From: Terriglobia bacterium
GTDB lineage: Bacteria; Acidobacteriota; Terriglobia; Bryobacterales; Bryobacteraceae
NCBI GenBank assembly: GCA_021324185.1
Contig: JAJPJN010000090.1
Location: forward strand, 1-33,563
Direction of reading: 5' to 3'
DNA: 33,563 nucleotides
How positions within the stretch are numbered: the first letter of the stretch is position 1; every line of letters begins with the position of its first letter. Both the position numbers and the translations under genes were made by a program. The notes below the pieces were generated by a model. It ran no database searches, was not told the origin of the DNA, and worked only from the letters and a program-made list of their open reading frames with translations. Positions 23,811-32,509 of this stretch are shown here, one piece after another.

Positions 23811-25937
23811 ATGCCCCAACTGGTTAAATTGACGCGCGACCACGACGTCGCGGTGATCACAATTGACAATCCGCCTGTGAATGCGATGAGCCCGGGAGTG
23901 CCGGAAGGCATTCAGACAGCCGTGCAGCGGGCAAACGAGGATCCCGATGTGAAGGCGATCGTTCTGATCGGCGCGGGCCGTACTTTTATTGCCGGCGCGG
24001 ACATCCGGGAATTCGGAAAGATTGTTTCGGGCGAGAGACCGCGGCTTAGCTTGCTTCCTTATCTCCGATCGATCGAGGACTCGCAGAAACCGGTTGTGGT
24101 CGCGATTCACGGCACGGCATTGGGCGGCGGTCTCGAGACGGCTATGTCCGGACATTACCGTGTCATCGCGCCTACCGCGCAGGTTGGCCAGCCGGAAGTG
24201 AAACTCGGTCTGATCCCGGGCGCGGGTGGAACACAGCGGCTGCCGCGTCTGGCAGGACCAGCGAAAGCGGCTGAGATGTGCACATTCGGCGATCCGATCA
24301 CTGCCAAAGAAGCGCACGATTTAGGAATTGCCGATTCGATTCTTGAAGGCGATCTGCTCGCGGGGGCCGTTGCTTTCGCGCGCCGCGTTGCCGGTGAGCC
24401 GGTTCCGCGGACCCGCGAGCGCAACGCCAAGCTGCAGAATTTCGATACCCGCATCTTCGATCAACTTCGCGAACTCGCTCGCAAAACAAAGCGCGGGCAG
24501 CGCGCTCCCCTTGCGGCTATTGACGCTGTTGAAGCCGCCACAAAACTGCCTTTTGAAGAAGGCTGCCAGCGTGAGGCGGAACTGTTCAACGAATGCCTGT
24601 TTGCCACTGAATCGAAAGCACTGATCCATGTCTTCTTTGGCGAGCGCACAGTGGCCAAAGTCCCTGGCATTTCGAAAGAGATAAAGCCGTTCGACATCAA
24701 GAGCGCCGCAGTCATTGGCGCGGGGACAATGGGCGGCGGTATCGCCATGAATTTTGCGAACGCCGGCATTCCAGTGAGGGTAAAGGAGACAGCGCAGGAG
24801 GCACTCGATCGCGGCATCTCTACGATCCGGAACAACTACGCCACGACGGTGTCAAAGGGCCGCTTAAAACAGGCAGAAATGGACCAGCGAATGGCGTTGA
24901 TTACTCCGCAACTGGGCTATGAAGGCTTTGCAGAAGCAGACATTGTCATCGAAGCGGTATTCGAAAAGATGCTGGTGAAAAAACAGGTATTTCTCGAGAT
25001 AGGCCGGATTGCGAAGCCTACATGTGTTCTGGCGACGAATACATCCAGCCTGGACATCGACGAGATCGCCTCCGCAACCAGCCGGCCGCACATGGTGGTT
25101 GGGACTCATTTTTTCAGTCCGGCCAATGTGATGAAACTTCTCGAGGTAGTGCGCGGCAAAGCAACGGCGCCGGAGGTAATCGCAACTGCGATGGCTTTAG
25201 GCAAGCGTCTGAACAAGATCGCCGTTTTGGCCGGCAATGCTCGCGGTTTTATCGGCAACCGCATTATTGGACCGTACCTGCGGGAGGCGCAATTTCTGGT
25301 AGAAGAGGGCGCATCCGTCGAAGAGGTGAACCAGGCGCTGTATGACTTCGGCATGGCGATGGGGCCGCTGGCGGTCGACGATCTGACGGGGCTCGATGTT
25401 TCCTACTACATTCGCCAGGAGTTCAAGCGATTCGAGAAGCCCGGCGTGCGCCAGCCGCTGGTGCCAGATCTTTTGGTACAAGCAGGACGGCTAGGCCAGA
25501 AGACGGGGAAAGGGTGGTCAAAATACGACCAAAATCGCCGGCCTATTCCCGATCCGGAGGTAGCGCAGTTGATTGAGAAGACGGCTCGAGAAGCAGGCAT
25601 CCAGCGCCGATCCATTTCGCAGCAGGAAATCGTGGACCGCTGTATTTACGCGCTGGTGAACGAAGGCGCGAAAACCTTGGAAGAGGGCATTGCACTACGC
25701 GCGGTCGACATCGACATAACGTACGTGTATGGCTACGGTTTCCCGGCATGGCGCGGTGGTCCGATGTTCTACGCGGACACAATCGGATTGAAAGACGTGC
25801 TGGCGCGCATTCAGGATTTCGAAAGGCAACATGGGCCGGACCTTTGGGCTCCGGCGCCGCTGTTGAAACGGCTGGCGGAACAAGGTGGAAGTTTTGAAGC
25901 TTATGACCGGCAGAAAGGGTCCGCAGCGGCAGATTAG
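23811..25937 (+). CDS. fadB: Bifunctional enoyl-CoA hydratase / 3-hydroxyacyl-CoA dehydrogenase
   Basis: The protein is 708 residues from the ATG at 23811, preceded by AAGAGGATTT. A longer frame back to 23667 would overlap the thiolase gene and lacks similarity. The hydratase domain has FIAGADIREF and ALGGGLETAMSGHYR, with catalytic Glu109 and Glu129 in QPEVKLGLIPGAGGTQRLPR. The dehydrogenase domain starts at about 297 with AAVIGAGTMGGGIAMNFA (NAD site) and has VVGTHFFSPANVMKLLEVV (His433). The C-terminal domain contains GFIGNRIIGPYLREA and GYGFPAWRGGPMFYAD. It does the second and third steps of beta-oxidation. The gene could equally be called fadJ-like. Confidence 0.93.
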   Translation: MPQLVKLTRDHDVAVITIDNPPVNAMSPGVPEGIQTAVQRANEDPDVKAIVLIGAGRTFIAGADIREFGKIVSGERPRLSLLPYLRSIEDSQKPVVVAIHGTALGGGLETAMSGHYRVIAPTAQVGQPEVKLGLIPGAGGTQRLPRLAGPAKAAEMCTFGDPITAKEAHDLGIADSILEGDLLAGAVAFARRVAGEPVPRTRERNAKLQNFDTRIFDQLRELARKTKRGQRAPLAAIDAVEAATKLPFEEGCQREAELFNECLFATESKALIHVFFGERTVAKVPGISKEIKPFDIKSAAVIGAGTMGGGIAMNFANAGIPVRVKETAQEALDRGISTIRNNYATTVSKGRLKQAEMDQRMALITPQLGYEGFAEADIVIEAVFEKMLVKKQVFLEIGRIAKPTCVLATNTSSLDIDEIASATSRPHMVVGTHFFSPANVMKLLEVVRGKATAPEVIATAMALGKRLNKIAVLAGNARGFIGNRIIGPYLREAQFLVEEGASVEEVNQALYDFGMAMGPLAVDDLTGLDVSYYIRQEFKRFEKPGVRQPLVPDLLVQAGRLGQKTGKGWSKYDQNRRPIPDPEVAQLIEKTAREAGIQRRSISQQEIVDRCIYALVNEGAKTLEEGIALRAVDIDITYVYGYGFPAWRGGPMFYADTIGLKDVLARIQDFERQHGPDLWAPAPLLKRLAEQGGSFEAYDRQKGSAAAD

Positions 25938-25950
25938 GTGGCTCAGCGCT

Positions 25951-27132
25951 TCATGCCACCGGCAAGCGGCCTTTCAGGTCTGACGGCTTGAATTCTTTTG
26001 ATTGTCCGATCAGCTCGCGTGCGTGATCTACCTGCCCCCAGGTATTCCAGAGCAGCACGCCGCGCACACGGCCTTGGTCCAGGTAATACACCACACCTTC
26101 ACGGAAAGGCTCTTTCCAGTCTTCGAAAACTTGCAGCCCGCTGTCGATTTCACCAACAGCTTCGAAGCCGAGATCGAACAGGTCGGAATAAAAGAACGGC
26201 AAATGATCATAGGCCACGGGCTCTCCGGCCATATTCGATCCTGCTGTTTCACCCATCGAGTTTGCAGCGTCCTCATGCTCCACACGCATGCGCTTCTTCA
26301 ACGCGGGATTAAAAAATTCCGCGACATCGCCCGCACCGGAGATGTCCGGATGGCTGGTTTGCAGATGTTGGTTCACGACCAAACCATTATTCGTCTTCAG
26401 GCCGGCTGCTTGGGCCAGTTCGAGATTGGGGCGGATTCCGATGCCTGCAACCACGCCGTCGACCTGCGCCGTGCGGCCGCCGGTGGTCTTCAGCTTTAGT
26501 GTGCCGTTGGCCCGCTCAATGGACGCAACCGTTTCGCCCGCTGCTACTTCGACCCCCTTCTGGCGGTACAATTCGTTCAAAAACATCGCAAGAGCGTGAG
26601 GAAACATGCGGGTTCCCAAGGCCGGCTGCGGGAAGAACATTGTGACCTTACGGCCCGACATGGCCAGCGCGGCCGCAATCTCCCAACCAATGAAGCCACC
26701 GCCGATGACGGCGAAAGTGTTTCCCGAATCCGCCAGCTTGCGAAGCCGCTGGTAGTCGTCGAATGTACGGAAGTAGATGATGTCGCCGCCTCCAAAAGGC
26801 AACTGGTTGACGGTGCCGCCAGTCGCGATCAGCAGTTTTTCGAAGCTGTATGCCGCACCTTGATCGTCGGTGACTTTCTTCTCTTGCGGATTAAGCTGGA
26901 CGATTTTGCGCCCGAGCCTCAGCTCCGCGCCTTGCGGCGCCGCAGTCCGCCAGATACTCTCGACCGCATCGCCTTTCCATAAGCCCTTCGAGAGCGGAGG
27001 ACGGTTGTAAGGGGCGTGCGATTCTGCGCCGATTAAAACGATTTCTCCGGTTGCATCGATCTTACGGATTCCTTGAACGGCGGAATCCGCCGCCATGCCG
27101 CCGCCGATGATCAGGTATTTTGCGCTGTGCAT
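25951..27132 (-). CDS. FAD/NAD-dependent oxidoreductase with AIF-like C-terminus
   Basis: A 393-residue pyridine-nucleotide-disulfide type flavoprotein. The FAD site is YLIIGGGMAADSA near the N-terminus, followed by PYNRPPLSKGLWKG. The NAD(P) site is FAVIGGGFIGWEIAAAL (about 140-156), and the second FAD contact is SGAGDVAEFF. The C-terminus (LPFFYSDLFDLGFEAVGEID, VRGVLLWNTWGQVDHARELI) resembles the C-terminal domain of mammalian AIF rather than a thioredoxin-reductase type. The electron acceptor is unknown; rubredoxin/ferredoxin reductase is an alternative. It lies convergent with fadB (13 bp) and divergent from the DUF488 gene. Confidence 0.85.
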   Translation of the reverse strand: MHSAKYLIIGGGMAADSAVQGIRKIDATGEIVLIGAESHAPYNRPPLSKGLWKGDAVESIWRTAAPQGAELRLGRKIVQLNPQEKKVTDDQGAAYSFEKLLIATGGTVNQLPFGGGDIIYFRTFDDYQRLRKLADSGNTFAVIGGGFIGWEIAAALAMSGRKVTMFFPQPALGTRMFPHALAMFLNELYRQKGVEVAAGETVASIERANGTLKLKTTGGRTAQVDGVVAGIGIRPNLELAQAAGLKTNNGLVVNQHLQTSHPDISGAGDVAEFFNPALKKRMRVEHEDAANSMGETAGSNMAGEPVAYDHLPFFYSDLFDLGFEAVGEIDSGLQVFEDWKEPFREGVVYYLDQGRVRGVLLWNTWGQVDHARELIGQSKEFKPSDLKGRLPVA

Positions 27133-27208
27133 TGTTCGAATCTCCCCGGGTGGGTGCGTCGCTTACAGTAGCCACGCTTCCAGTATCGTCGGCTATATAT
27201 TAGACACC

Positions 27209-27592
27209 GTGATTCATTTAAGGCGCGTCTACGAAAAGCCAGCGGCACACGAGGGGACCCGGTTTCTGGTGGAGCGCCTTTGGCCGCGAGGCATTCGCAA
27301 GACGGAGCTGGAAATCGACGGCTGGCAAAAGGACGCCGGGCCGAGTACCGATTTACGGAAGTGGTTCAATCACGATCCCCAAAAATGGCAGGAGTTTCAG
27401 CGGAGGTATTTTGCCGAGCTCGATACGCGCCCGGATGCCTGGGAACCGATTTTAAAAGCAGCCGAACACGGCGCCGTCACGCTGCTTTACAGCTCACACG
27501 ACACGGAGCACAACAATGCCATTGCTCTGAAAAAGTATCTGGAGACAAAATTGTCACGCGGAAGAGACAAAGCGCAGGTGGGGCACCATTGA
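27209..27592 (+). CDS. DUF488 family protein (YeaO-like)
   Basis: The protein is 127 residues from a GTG at 27209; an ATG at 27095 would overlap the divergent oxidoreductase. The family marks are VYEKPAAHEGTRFLVERLWP, RGIRKTELEIDGWQKDAGPS, TDLRKWFNHDPQKWQEF and VTLLYSSHDTEHNNAIALK, close to E. coli YeaO. The function is not established. No ribosome-binding site is clear and the leader may be very short. It ends four bases before the stop of the convergent acyl-CoA ligase gene. Confidence 0.85.
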   Translation: MIHLRRVYEKPAAHEGTRFLVERLWPRGIRKTELEIDGWQKDAGPSTDLRKWFNHDPQKWQEFQRRYFAELDTRPDAWEPILKAAEHGAVTLLYSSHDTEHNNAIALKKYLETKLSRGRDKAQVGHH

Positions 27593-27596
27593 AACG

Positions 27597-29189
27597 CTAG
27601 ATGCCCTTTACACGCCGTTCCTGACCGTGCCAGAACTGCTCCCGAAGTTCCCGCTTCAGGATTTTTCCTGTTCCGGTTTTGGGCAGCGGACCGGGCACAA
27701 ACTGCACCAGTTTTGGCAGCTTAAATTTCGCGAGGCGGTTTTGTAAAAAGGTGATCAATTCCGATTCACTGAGCTGCTCGCCGGGCTTCAGCACGACGAG
27801 AGCAGCGGGAATCTCTCCCCAGTGCGGGTCCGGAGCGGCCACGACGGCACATTCGAATATAGCCGCGTGCGCGAATATCGCCTTCTCAATTTCCAGAGAT
27901 GAAACATTTTCGCCGCCGCTGATGATGATATCTTTCTTGCGATCGACGATGTGTATGTAATTCTCTTCGTCCCAGACCGCCATATCACCTGTGTGAAGCC
28001 AGCCATTCGTAATCGCCTCTTTGGTTGATTCGGGTTCCCTGTAGTAACCATCCATCACGTTGTCGCCGCGAATTACGATTTCGCCAATCGTCTGCATATC
28101 GCGCGGCACATCGTGCATACTCGAATCGACTACATGAATTTCGTTGCCGACGATAGGCCAGCCTGCCATAGCCTTGTGCCTCAGCCTGTCTTCGGCATCG
28201 GCATAATGCAAGGTATCTTTATCACAGGCAGATGTTGCCACCGGAGACGTTTCGGTCAGGCCGTAGCCGGCCATGACGTGACAGCCGAAGGCCTTTTCCA
28301 TGCGCGCGATCAATTCAACCGAGGCCGCTGCGCCACCGATGTGAACCTCGCGCATGCTCGAAACATCGAACTTGCCGAGTTCCGGACAATTCAATAACGC
28401 ATTTGCCATCACCGGAACGAGCGACATTCCGGTTGCACGCTCCTCCTGAATCAAACGAAGCACATGCGCGGGTTCGAAGCGGCGGACCATCACCTGCTTG
28501 GTGCCATTCAATGTGGCTGTCTGCGGCCGGCCCCAGCCGTTGGCGTGAAAAAGGGGAATGGTGTGCAGCTCTACAAAATTATCGTCCTGAGTGACACTGC
28601 AACACACGCCCAGAGCGTGCAGATACAGGGTCCGGTGCGACAGCATGACGCCTTTGGGCGTGCCGGTACTGCCGCTGGTATAAAACAGTTCGGCAATTTC
28701 GTTTTCATCAAAGGAAAACGGCTCCGGGCGGCCGATCCGGCCATGCTCGAGTAATTCTTCAAAAGCCAGATCTGCCTCCGGGATCTTCGAATCGATTACG
28801 ACGTAACGTTCAATGGCCGGGCACATTTTGCGAAAGGCGGGAATCATGGGCGCGAAATCGCTTTCGAAGATCAACATGCGGGCGCCGGAATGATTGAGGA
28901 TCTGAATCAGTTCCGGCGGCGTAAGGCGTACGTTCAGAGGCATGACGACCGCGCGAATCAGCGGCACTGCGTAGTAGCCTTCGAGAAGCTGGTTGTTATT
29001 GAAGCTCAGGTATGCCACCCGGTCGCCGCGCTGGATGCCCTGTGCAAGCAGCCCCGCCGCCAGCTGCTCGCATCTTTCACCGAATTGCGCATAGGTGTAG
29101 CGCGATGCTCCGGAAACGATGCCGGTTTTTTTACCGTACAGATCGACGGCGCGATAAAGACAGCGAATGGGGGTGAGCGGAACAATCAT
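27597..29189 (-). CDS. Long/medium-chain acyl-CoA synthetase (AMP-dependent ligase)
   Basis: A 530-residue ANL-superfamily enzyme. It has the P-loop ELFYTSGSTGTPKGVMLSH, the adenine motif AGYGLTETSPVAT, WLHTGDMAVWDEENYIHIVD with the hinge DRKKDIIISGGENVSSLEIE, and the catalytic Lys in PKTGTGKILKREL. It activates a carboxylic acid as acyl-AMP and then acyl-CoA. The similarity is to fatty-acyl-CoA ligases of the short/medium/long group; the exact chain length is open. It is the third gene of a tight operon with a thioesterase and an acyl-CoA dehydrogenase (9 bp after the latter). Confidence 0.9.
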   Translation of the reverse strand: MIVPLTPIRCLYRAVDLYGKKTGIVSGASRYTYAQFGERCEQLAAGLLAQGIQRGDRVAYLSFNNNQLLEGYYAVPLIRAVVMPLNVRLTPPELIQILNHSGARMLIFESDFAPMIPAFRKMCPAIERYVVIDSKIPEADLAFEELLEHGRIGRPEPFSFDENEIAELFYTSGSTGTPKGVMLSHRTLYLHALGVCCSVTQDDNFVELHTIPLFHANGWGRPQTATLNGTKQVMVRRFEPAHVLRLIQEERATGMSLVPVMANALLNCPELGKFDVSSMREVHIGGAAASVELIARMEKAFGCHVMAGYGLTETSPVATSACDKDTLHYADAEDRLRHKAMAGWPIVGNEIHVVDSSMHDVPRDMQTIGEIVIRGDNVMDGYYREPESTKEAITNGWLHTGDMAVWDEENYIHIVDRKKDIIISGGENVSSLEIEKAIFAHAAIFECAVVAAPDPHWGEIPAALVVLKPGEQLSESELITFLQNRLAKFKLPKLVQFVPGPLPKTGTGKILKRELREQFWHGQERRVKGI

Positions 29190-29198
29190 GATTTGGGA

Positions 29199-30968
29199 TT
29201 ACAGAGCATAGCGCTCCCTTTCGAGCAGCCTGATCGCGATGTTATGACGAATTTCGGAGCTGTTGACCGGATCGTAAACCACCAGACGGCGCAGCATCTG
29301 CATACTGGCTCTAGAATTATTGCCCGCGGACGCACCAATCACGTCACGGGCCGCGAGTTCGATTCGCCCCATTGCGTCGCGCAGAAATACCGAACAGATT
29401 TCACCAGCGCGGGAAGTTTTGAGGCGCGCCAGCAGCTTCTCTTTACGAAGCCAGGCGGATTCCATGGCAAATGCCTCAAGGATGATATCCGCCAGACGCA
29501 TGCAGACCTGCTGTTGTTTTTCCAAGTCTGTCCCGAATCTTTCGTAGGCCATACCAATGGCAAGCAGTGCAATTTTCTTGGCGTTTTCGACCGGACGCTC
29601 TTCCTCGTCATGCACGTCCTTCAATGGTTCTCCCGATCTCACGGCCGCCCAAACCTTCTGAACAGCGGCTAATAGCGGAAGCTGGCCCTTTGCGGCGCGT
29701 TTCAAAAGCATGCCCACAATCAACAGTCGATTGATTTCATTTGTTCCTTCGAAAATCCGGTTGATGCGCGAATCGCGGTAAGCGCGTTCGACAGCATAAT
29801 CCTGGTGAAACCCATAGCCGCCGTGGATCTGCACGCCCTCGTCGACCACGTAATCCAACGCCTCTGACCCGTAGACCTTCGCGATCGAGCACTCAATGGC
29901 GAATTCTTCGAGGGCTTTCACGATCGTTGCCGATGCGTCTGGCTGATCCCAGGAAGAGCCTTCGATCTGCCGTTGAATCAATCCAGTAACCCGCCAGGAA
30001 ATGGATTCAGCCGCATAGGTGCGAATCGCCATTTCAGCCAGCTTGTACTGAATGGCCCCGAACTCTGCGATGGATGTGCCGAAGGCCTTCCTTTGTTTGG
30101 CATACTTCAGCGAGATGGCGAGAACATTTTTTGCGCCCCCCACGCATAGCGCGCCCAGCTTCAGCCGGCCCATATTCAGGATGTTGAACGCAATAACATG
30201 CCCGCGGCCGATCTCCCCAAGAACGTTGTCAACCGGGACCGGCACGTTCTCGAAATAAACGGCAGTGGTAGACGAGCCTTTAATGCCCATCTTCCTTTCT
30301 TCGGCCCCGCTCGTCACGCCTCCGAAGGCGCGCTCTATTAGAAAAGCCGTGAATTTCTCACCGCCGACCTTTGCGAATACGGTAAAAAGATCCGCTGCGC
30401 CGCCATTCGTGATCCACATTTTCTGACCGTTCACGATGTAATGCGTACCATCCGGACTCAGGTCCGCTCGCGTGCGGGCGGCCAAGGCATCCGAGCCGGC
30501 GTGCGGCTCGGTTAGAGCATAGGCGGCGAGCAGTTCGACTTTGGCCAGTTTCGGCAAGTATTTCTTTTTCTGCTCTTCGGTGCCGAAGTAAAGCAGCGGA
30601 AGCGTGCCGATGCCTGTGTGCGCGCCGTGCCAGCCCGCATAGGAAGCATCGCCGCTCAGGTTCTCCTCGGCGACCAGAGCCGAGGCGAGGTCGAGTTCCA
30701 TTCCGCCGTATTTCTCTGGAATCGAAATGGCTGTGAGCCCCAGTTCGGCGGACTTGCGCAGCAGCGCAAGTGCAATACCGGGTTCGTGGTGCTGAATCTC
30801 CTCGATTTTCGGCTGTACTTCCTGATTCCAGAATTCGGCCGCAGTTCGGGCGATAGCCAAATGCTCGCCACTCAGATCCTCAAAAGTGAAGATCGCGCCG
30901 GGAGTAAGGCTCTCCATAAGAAAAGCGCCTCCGGCCGATTTGGGTTGCGTCATCTGTGATGCCGCCAT
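29199..30968 (-). CDS. Acyl-CoA dehydrogenase (VLCAD/FadE-type)
   Basis: A 589-residue flavoprotein. The middle region has AYALTEPHAGSDALAARTRA and the FAD-binding MWITNGGAADLFTVFAKV. The C-terminal helical domain has KQRKAFGTSIAEFGAIQYKL, GGYGFHQDYAVERAYRDSRI and FEGTNEINRLLIVG, which carries the catalytic Glu of the VLCAD-type group. The extra C-terminal part of about 160 residues fits the long form. It does the first oxidation of beta-oxidation and passes electrons to ETF. The start has a good GAGGAG site made by the end of the thioesterase gene (9-bp gap). Confidence 0.92.
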   Translation of the reverse strand: MAASQMTQPKSAGGAFLMESLTPGAIFTFEDLSGEHLAIARTAAEFWNQEVQPKIEEIQHHEPGIALALLRKSAELGLTAISIPEKYGGMELDLASALVAEENLSGDASYAGWHGAHTGIGTLPLLYFGTEEQKKKYLPKLAKVELLAAYALTEPHAGSDALAARTRADLSPDGTHYIVNGQKMWITNGGAADLFTVFAKVGGEKFTAFLIERAFGGVTSGAEERKMGIKGSSTTAVYFENVPVPVDNVLGEIGRGHVIAFNILNMGRLKLGALCVGGAKNVLAISLKYAKQRKAFGTSIAEFGAIQYKLAEMAIRTYAAESISWRVTGLIQRQIEGSSWDQPDASATIVKALEEFAIECSIAKVYGSEALDYVVDEGVQIHGGYGFHQDYAVERAYRDSRINRIFEGTNEINRLLIVGMLLKRAAKGQLPLLAAVQKVWAAVRSGEPLKDVHDEEERPVENAKKIALLAIGMAYERFGTDLEKQQQVCMRLADIILEAFAMESAWLRKEKLLARLKTSRAGEICSVFLRDAMGRIELAARDVIGASAGNNSRASMQMLRRLVVYDPVNSSEIRHNIAIRLLERERYAL

Positions 30969-30977
30969 CTTTACTCC

Positions 30978-31397
30978 TCACTGGGCTGGGGCGGTGGTCA
31001 ATTCGCGCTCGAACTTTTCACGCATTTCCGCCGGAATGGCCATGGCCCGCTCGGTTTTCTTGTCGATGCATACAATTACGACGGCACCACGGGCAGCCAG
31101 CTTTCCTTCCTTCAGCGTTCGGAATTCAAGGCGAACCGAAGATCTACCCAGCTTGGTCAAGAATACTTCAATTTCCAGGAGGTCGTCGTGCACGATCGCA
31201 AGGAAGAAGTCACATTCGACGTGCACACGTGGGAAGCCGTACCCGAATTTGGTATAGCTGACGCCCAAACGGCGCATGAATTCGATCTCCGCCGATTCGA
31301 AATAACGGAACATGGCCGTGTAATGTATGCGGCCGCTGGAATCGGTGTCTATAAAGCGGATACGTGTTTGAAAACGGAACGGTTCCTTTGAACTCAC
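30978..31397 (-). CDS. Acyl-CoA thioesterase, 4HBT/YbgC hot-dog family
   Basis: A 139-residue single hot-dog domain. The catalytic motif is FIDTDSSGRIHYTAMFRYFE, with Asp19 as the likely active residue (DTDxxG), followed by the family helix ESAEIEFMRRLGV. It hydrolyses acyl-CoA to free acid and CoA in the cytoplasm. It is the first gene of the thioesterase-dehydrogenase-ligase operon, so it may tune acyl-CoA levels or release end products. The upstream region is shared with the divergent anti-sigma gene and holds two palindromes. Confidence 0.85.
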   Translation of the reverse strand: MSSKEPFRFQTRIRFIDTDSSGRIHYTAMFRYFESAEIEFMRRLGVSYTKFGYGFPRVHVECDFFLAIVHDDLLEIEVFLTKLGRSSVRLEFRTLKEGKLAARGAVVIVCIDKKTERAMAIPAEMREKFERELTTAPAQ

Positions 31398-31460
31398 CTC
31401 ATCAGGATGTCACTTCGGCTTCGGTTCAAAACGTTTCCATGATATTGTGTTCGGTTCAGT

Positions 31461-31491
31461 GCCAGCGCTGGCAATTGGCAGCGTGCGCTGC
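31461..31491. promoter_or_regulatory. Two adjacent GC-rich palindromes in divergent promoter region
   Basis: GCCAGCGCTGGC (31461-31472) is a perfect 12-bp palindrome. GCAGCG-TG-CGCTGC (31478-31491) is a second inverted repeat whose centre is 18 bp further. Both lie between the thioesterase operon and the anti-sigma kinase gene. They could be tandem operator sites or hairpins in the leader of the anti-sigma gene. No binder is known. Confidence 0.35.
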
Positions 31492-31520
31492 GGTTTATGA
31501 CATCGCGCGAGAGCCGCAAC

Positions 31521-31937
31521 ATGGAAAAAACGCACACCACCCTCGACTCAACTTTGGACAGCGTTGACAAGGCCGAGGATCTGGTCATGAAAGAGGCGGC
31601 AGCGGCCGGATTCGACGAAGATGAGCAGCAGCAGATTGGAATGGCAGTTCGCGAATGCGCGGTTAATGCTGTCGTACATGGCAACCGGTACAGCAAGAAT
31701 AAGAAGGTGCACCTGGATATAGAACGTTCGAAAGAATCCCTGGCGGTCACGATCGGTGACGAGGGCGCCGGTTTCGATATGGGTTCCCTACCCGATCCGC
31801 TGGCTCCCGAAAATCTGCTGCGTCAATCTGGCCGGGGATTATTGCTCATTCGAGCATTCATGGATGAGTTCGATCTTCATCCTCGCCCTGGAGGCGGCAC
31901 CGAGGTTCGCCTGGTAAAGCATTTACCCAATCGGTAG
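31521..31937 (+). CDS. RsbW/SpoIIAB-like anti-sigma ATP-binding serine kinase
   Basis: The protein is 138 residues from the ATG at 31521 (MEKTHTTLDSTLDSVDKAED), which fits the family start and has GAGAG seven bases upstream; an ATG at 31497 would add eight residues. The GHKL fold marks are the N box VRECAVNAVVHGN, G1 DEGAGFD and G2 SGRGLLLIRAFMDEF. In the family such proteins bind a sigma factor or another target and phosphorylate a STAS antagonist. The next gene, 44 bp downstream, encodes such a STAS protein. No sigma factor gene is in view, so the controlled target is not known. Confidence 0.88.
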   Translation: MEKTHTTLDSTLDSVDKAEDLVMKEAAAAGFDEDEQQQIGMAVRECAVNAVVHGNRYSKNKKVHLDIERSKESLAVTIGDEGAGFDMGSLPDPLAPENLLRQSGRGLLLIRAFMDEFDLHPRPGGGTEVRLVKHLPNR

Positions 31938-31981
31938 CAGAACAAATTTTTTGTATTGAAAAGATTGATTAGGAGGCACAA

Positions 31982-32326
31982 GTGAGTGTTAAATTGACGT
32001 CCCGGCAAGTGGGTGATGTGACTGTAATCGATGCAGCCGGACGAATTACGTTGGGGGAAGGCGCAAGCGCGTTTCGCGACATGATTCGAGACCTTGCGGC
32101 CAAAGGGAACAAGAAGCTGCTCTTGAACCTGGGCGAGGTGTCGTACATTGACAGCTCCGGTATTGGCGAGATGGTCTCAGGCTTTACGACCGTCACAAAC
32201 AACGGCGGCCAGCTAAAGCTGGTCGGGTTATCCAAGCGCGTAAAAGACCTGCTGCAAATCACAAAACTGTATACGGTTTTTGAAGTCTATGACGACGAAG
32301 CCGATGCAGTGCGCAGCTTCCACTAG
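31982..32326 (+). CDS. STAS-domain anti-sigma factor antagonist (SpoIIAA/RsbV-like)
   Basis: A 114-residue single STAS domain with a GTG start behind a strong AGGAGG site (seven bases upstream). The phosphorylation loop is VSYIDSSGIGEMVSG; Ser58/Ser59 is the expected kinase target, in the same place as Ser58 of SpoIIAA. Unphosphorylated antagonists bind the anti-sigma kinase and release its target. It follows the anti-sigma kinase and forms a partner-switch pair with it. A phosphatase (RsbU/SpoIIE type) that would complete the switch is not in this window. Confidence 0.92.
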   Translation: MSVKLTSRQVGDVTVIDAAGRITLGEGASAFRDMIRDLAAKGNKKLLLNLGEVSYIDSSGIGEMVSGFTTVTNNGGQLKLVGLSKRVKDLLQITKLYTVFEVYDDEADAVRSFH

Positions 32327-32479
32327 CATCGCCGCCATGCGCACAGAGCGCGCCATTGCCGCATACACGAAACCGGGTATGGCCCTGGAGGCGTAAACCG
32401 AGCGCACAAAAAGGCAGTTGCAACCGTAGTGCGCGATGTATATGAGACAAGTACGGGCTAGCAGGCACTACTACCACAA

Positions 32480-32497
32480 GCGTGGCAAACACCACGC
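32480..32497 (+). promoter_or_regulatory. Short inverted repeat upstream of response regulator gene
   Basis: GCGTGG-N6-CCACGC lies 12 bp upstream of the ATG at 32510. It could be an operator or a hairpin over the translation start region. The rest of the 183-bp gap (32327-32509) shows no gene and no clear promoter. Confidence 0.25.
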
Positions 32498-32509
32498 CCT
32501 ATACAAATC

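Noticed and set aside
28890-29672. 260-codon open frame antisense across the acyl-CoA ligase/dehydrogenase junction
   Set aside because: It spans the ends of two solid genes on the other strand and shows no domain; treated as a chance frame.
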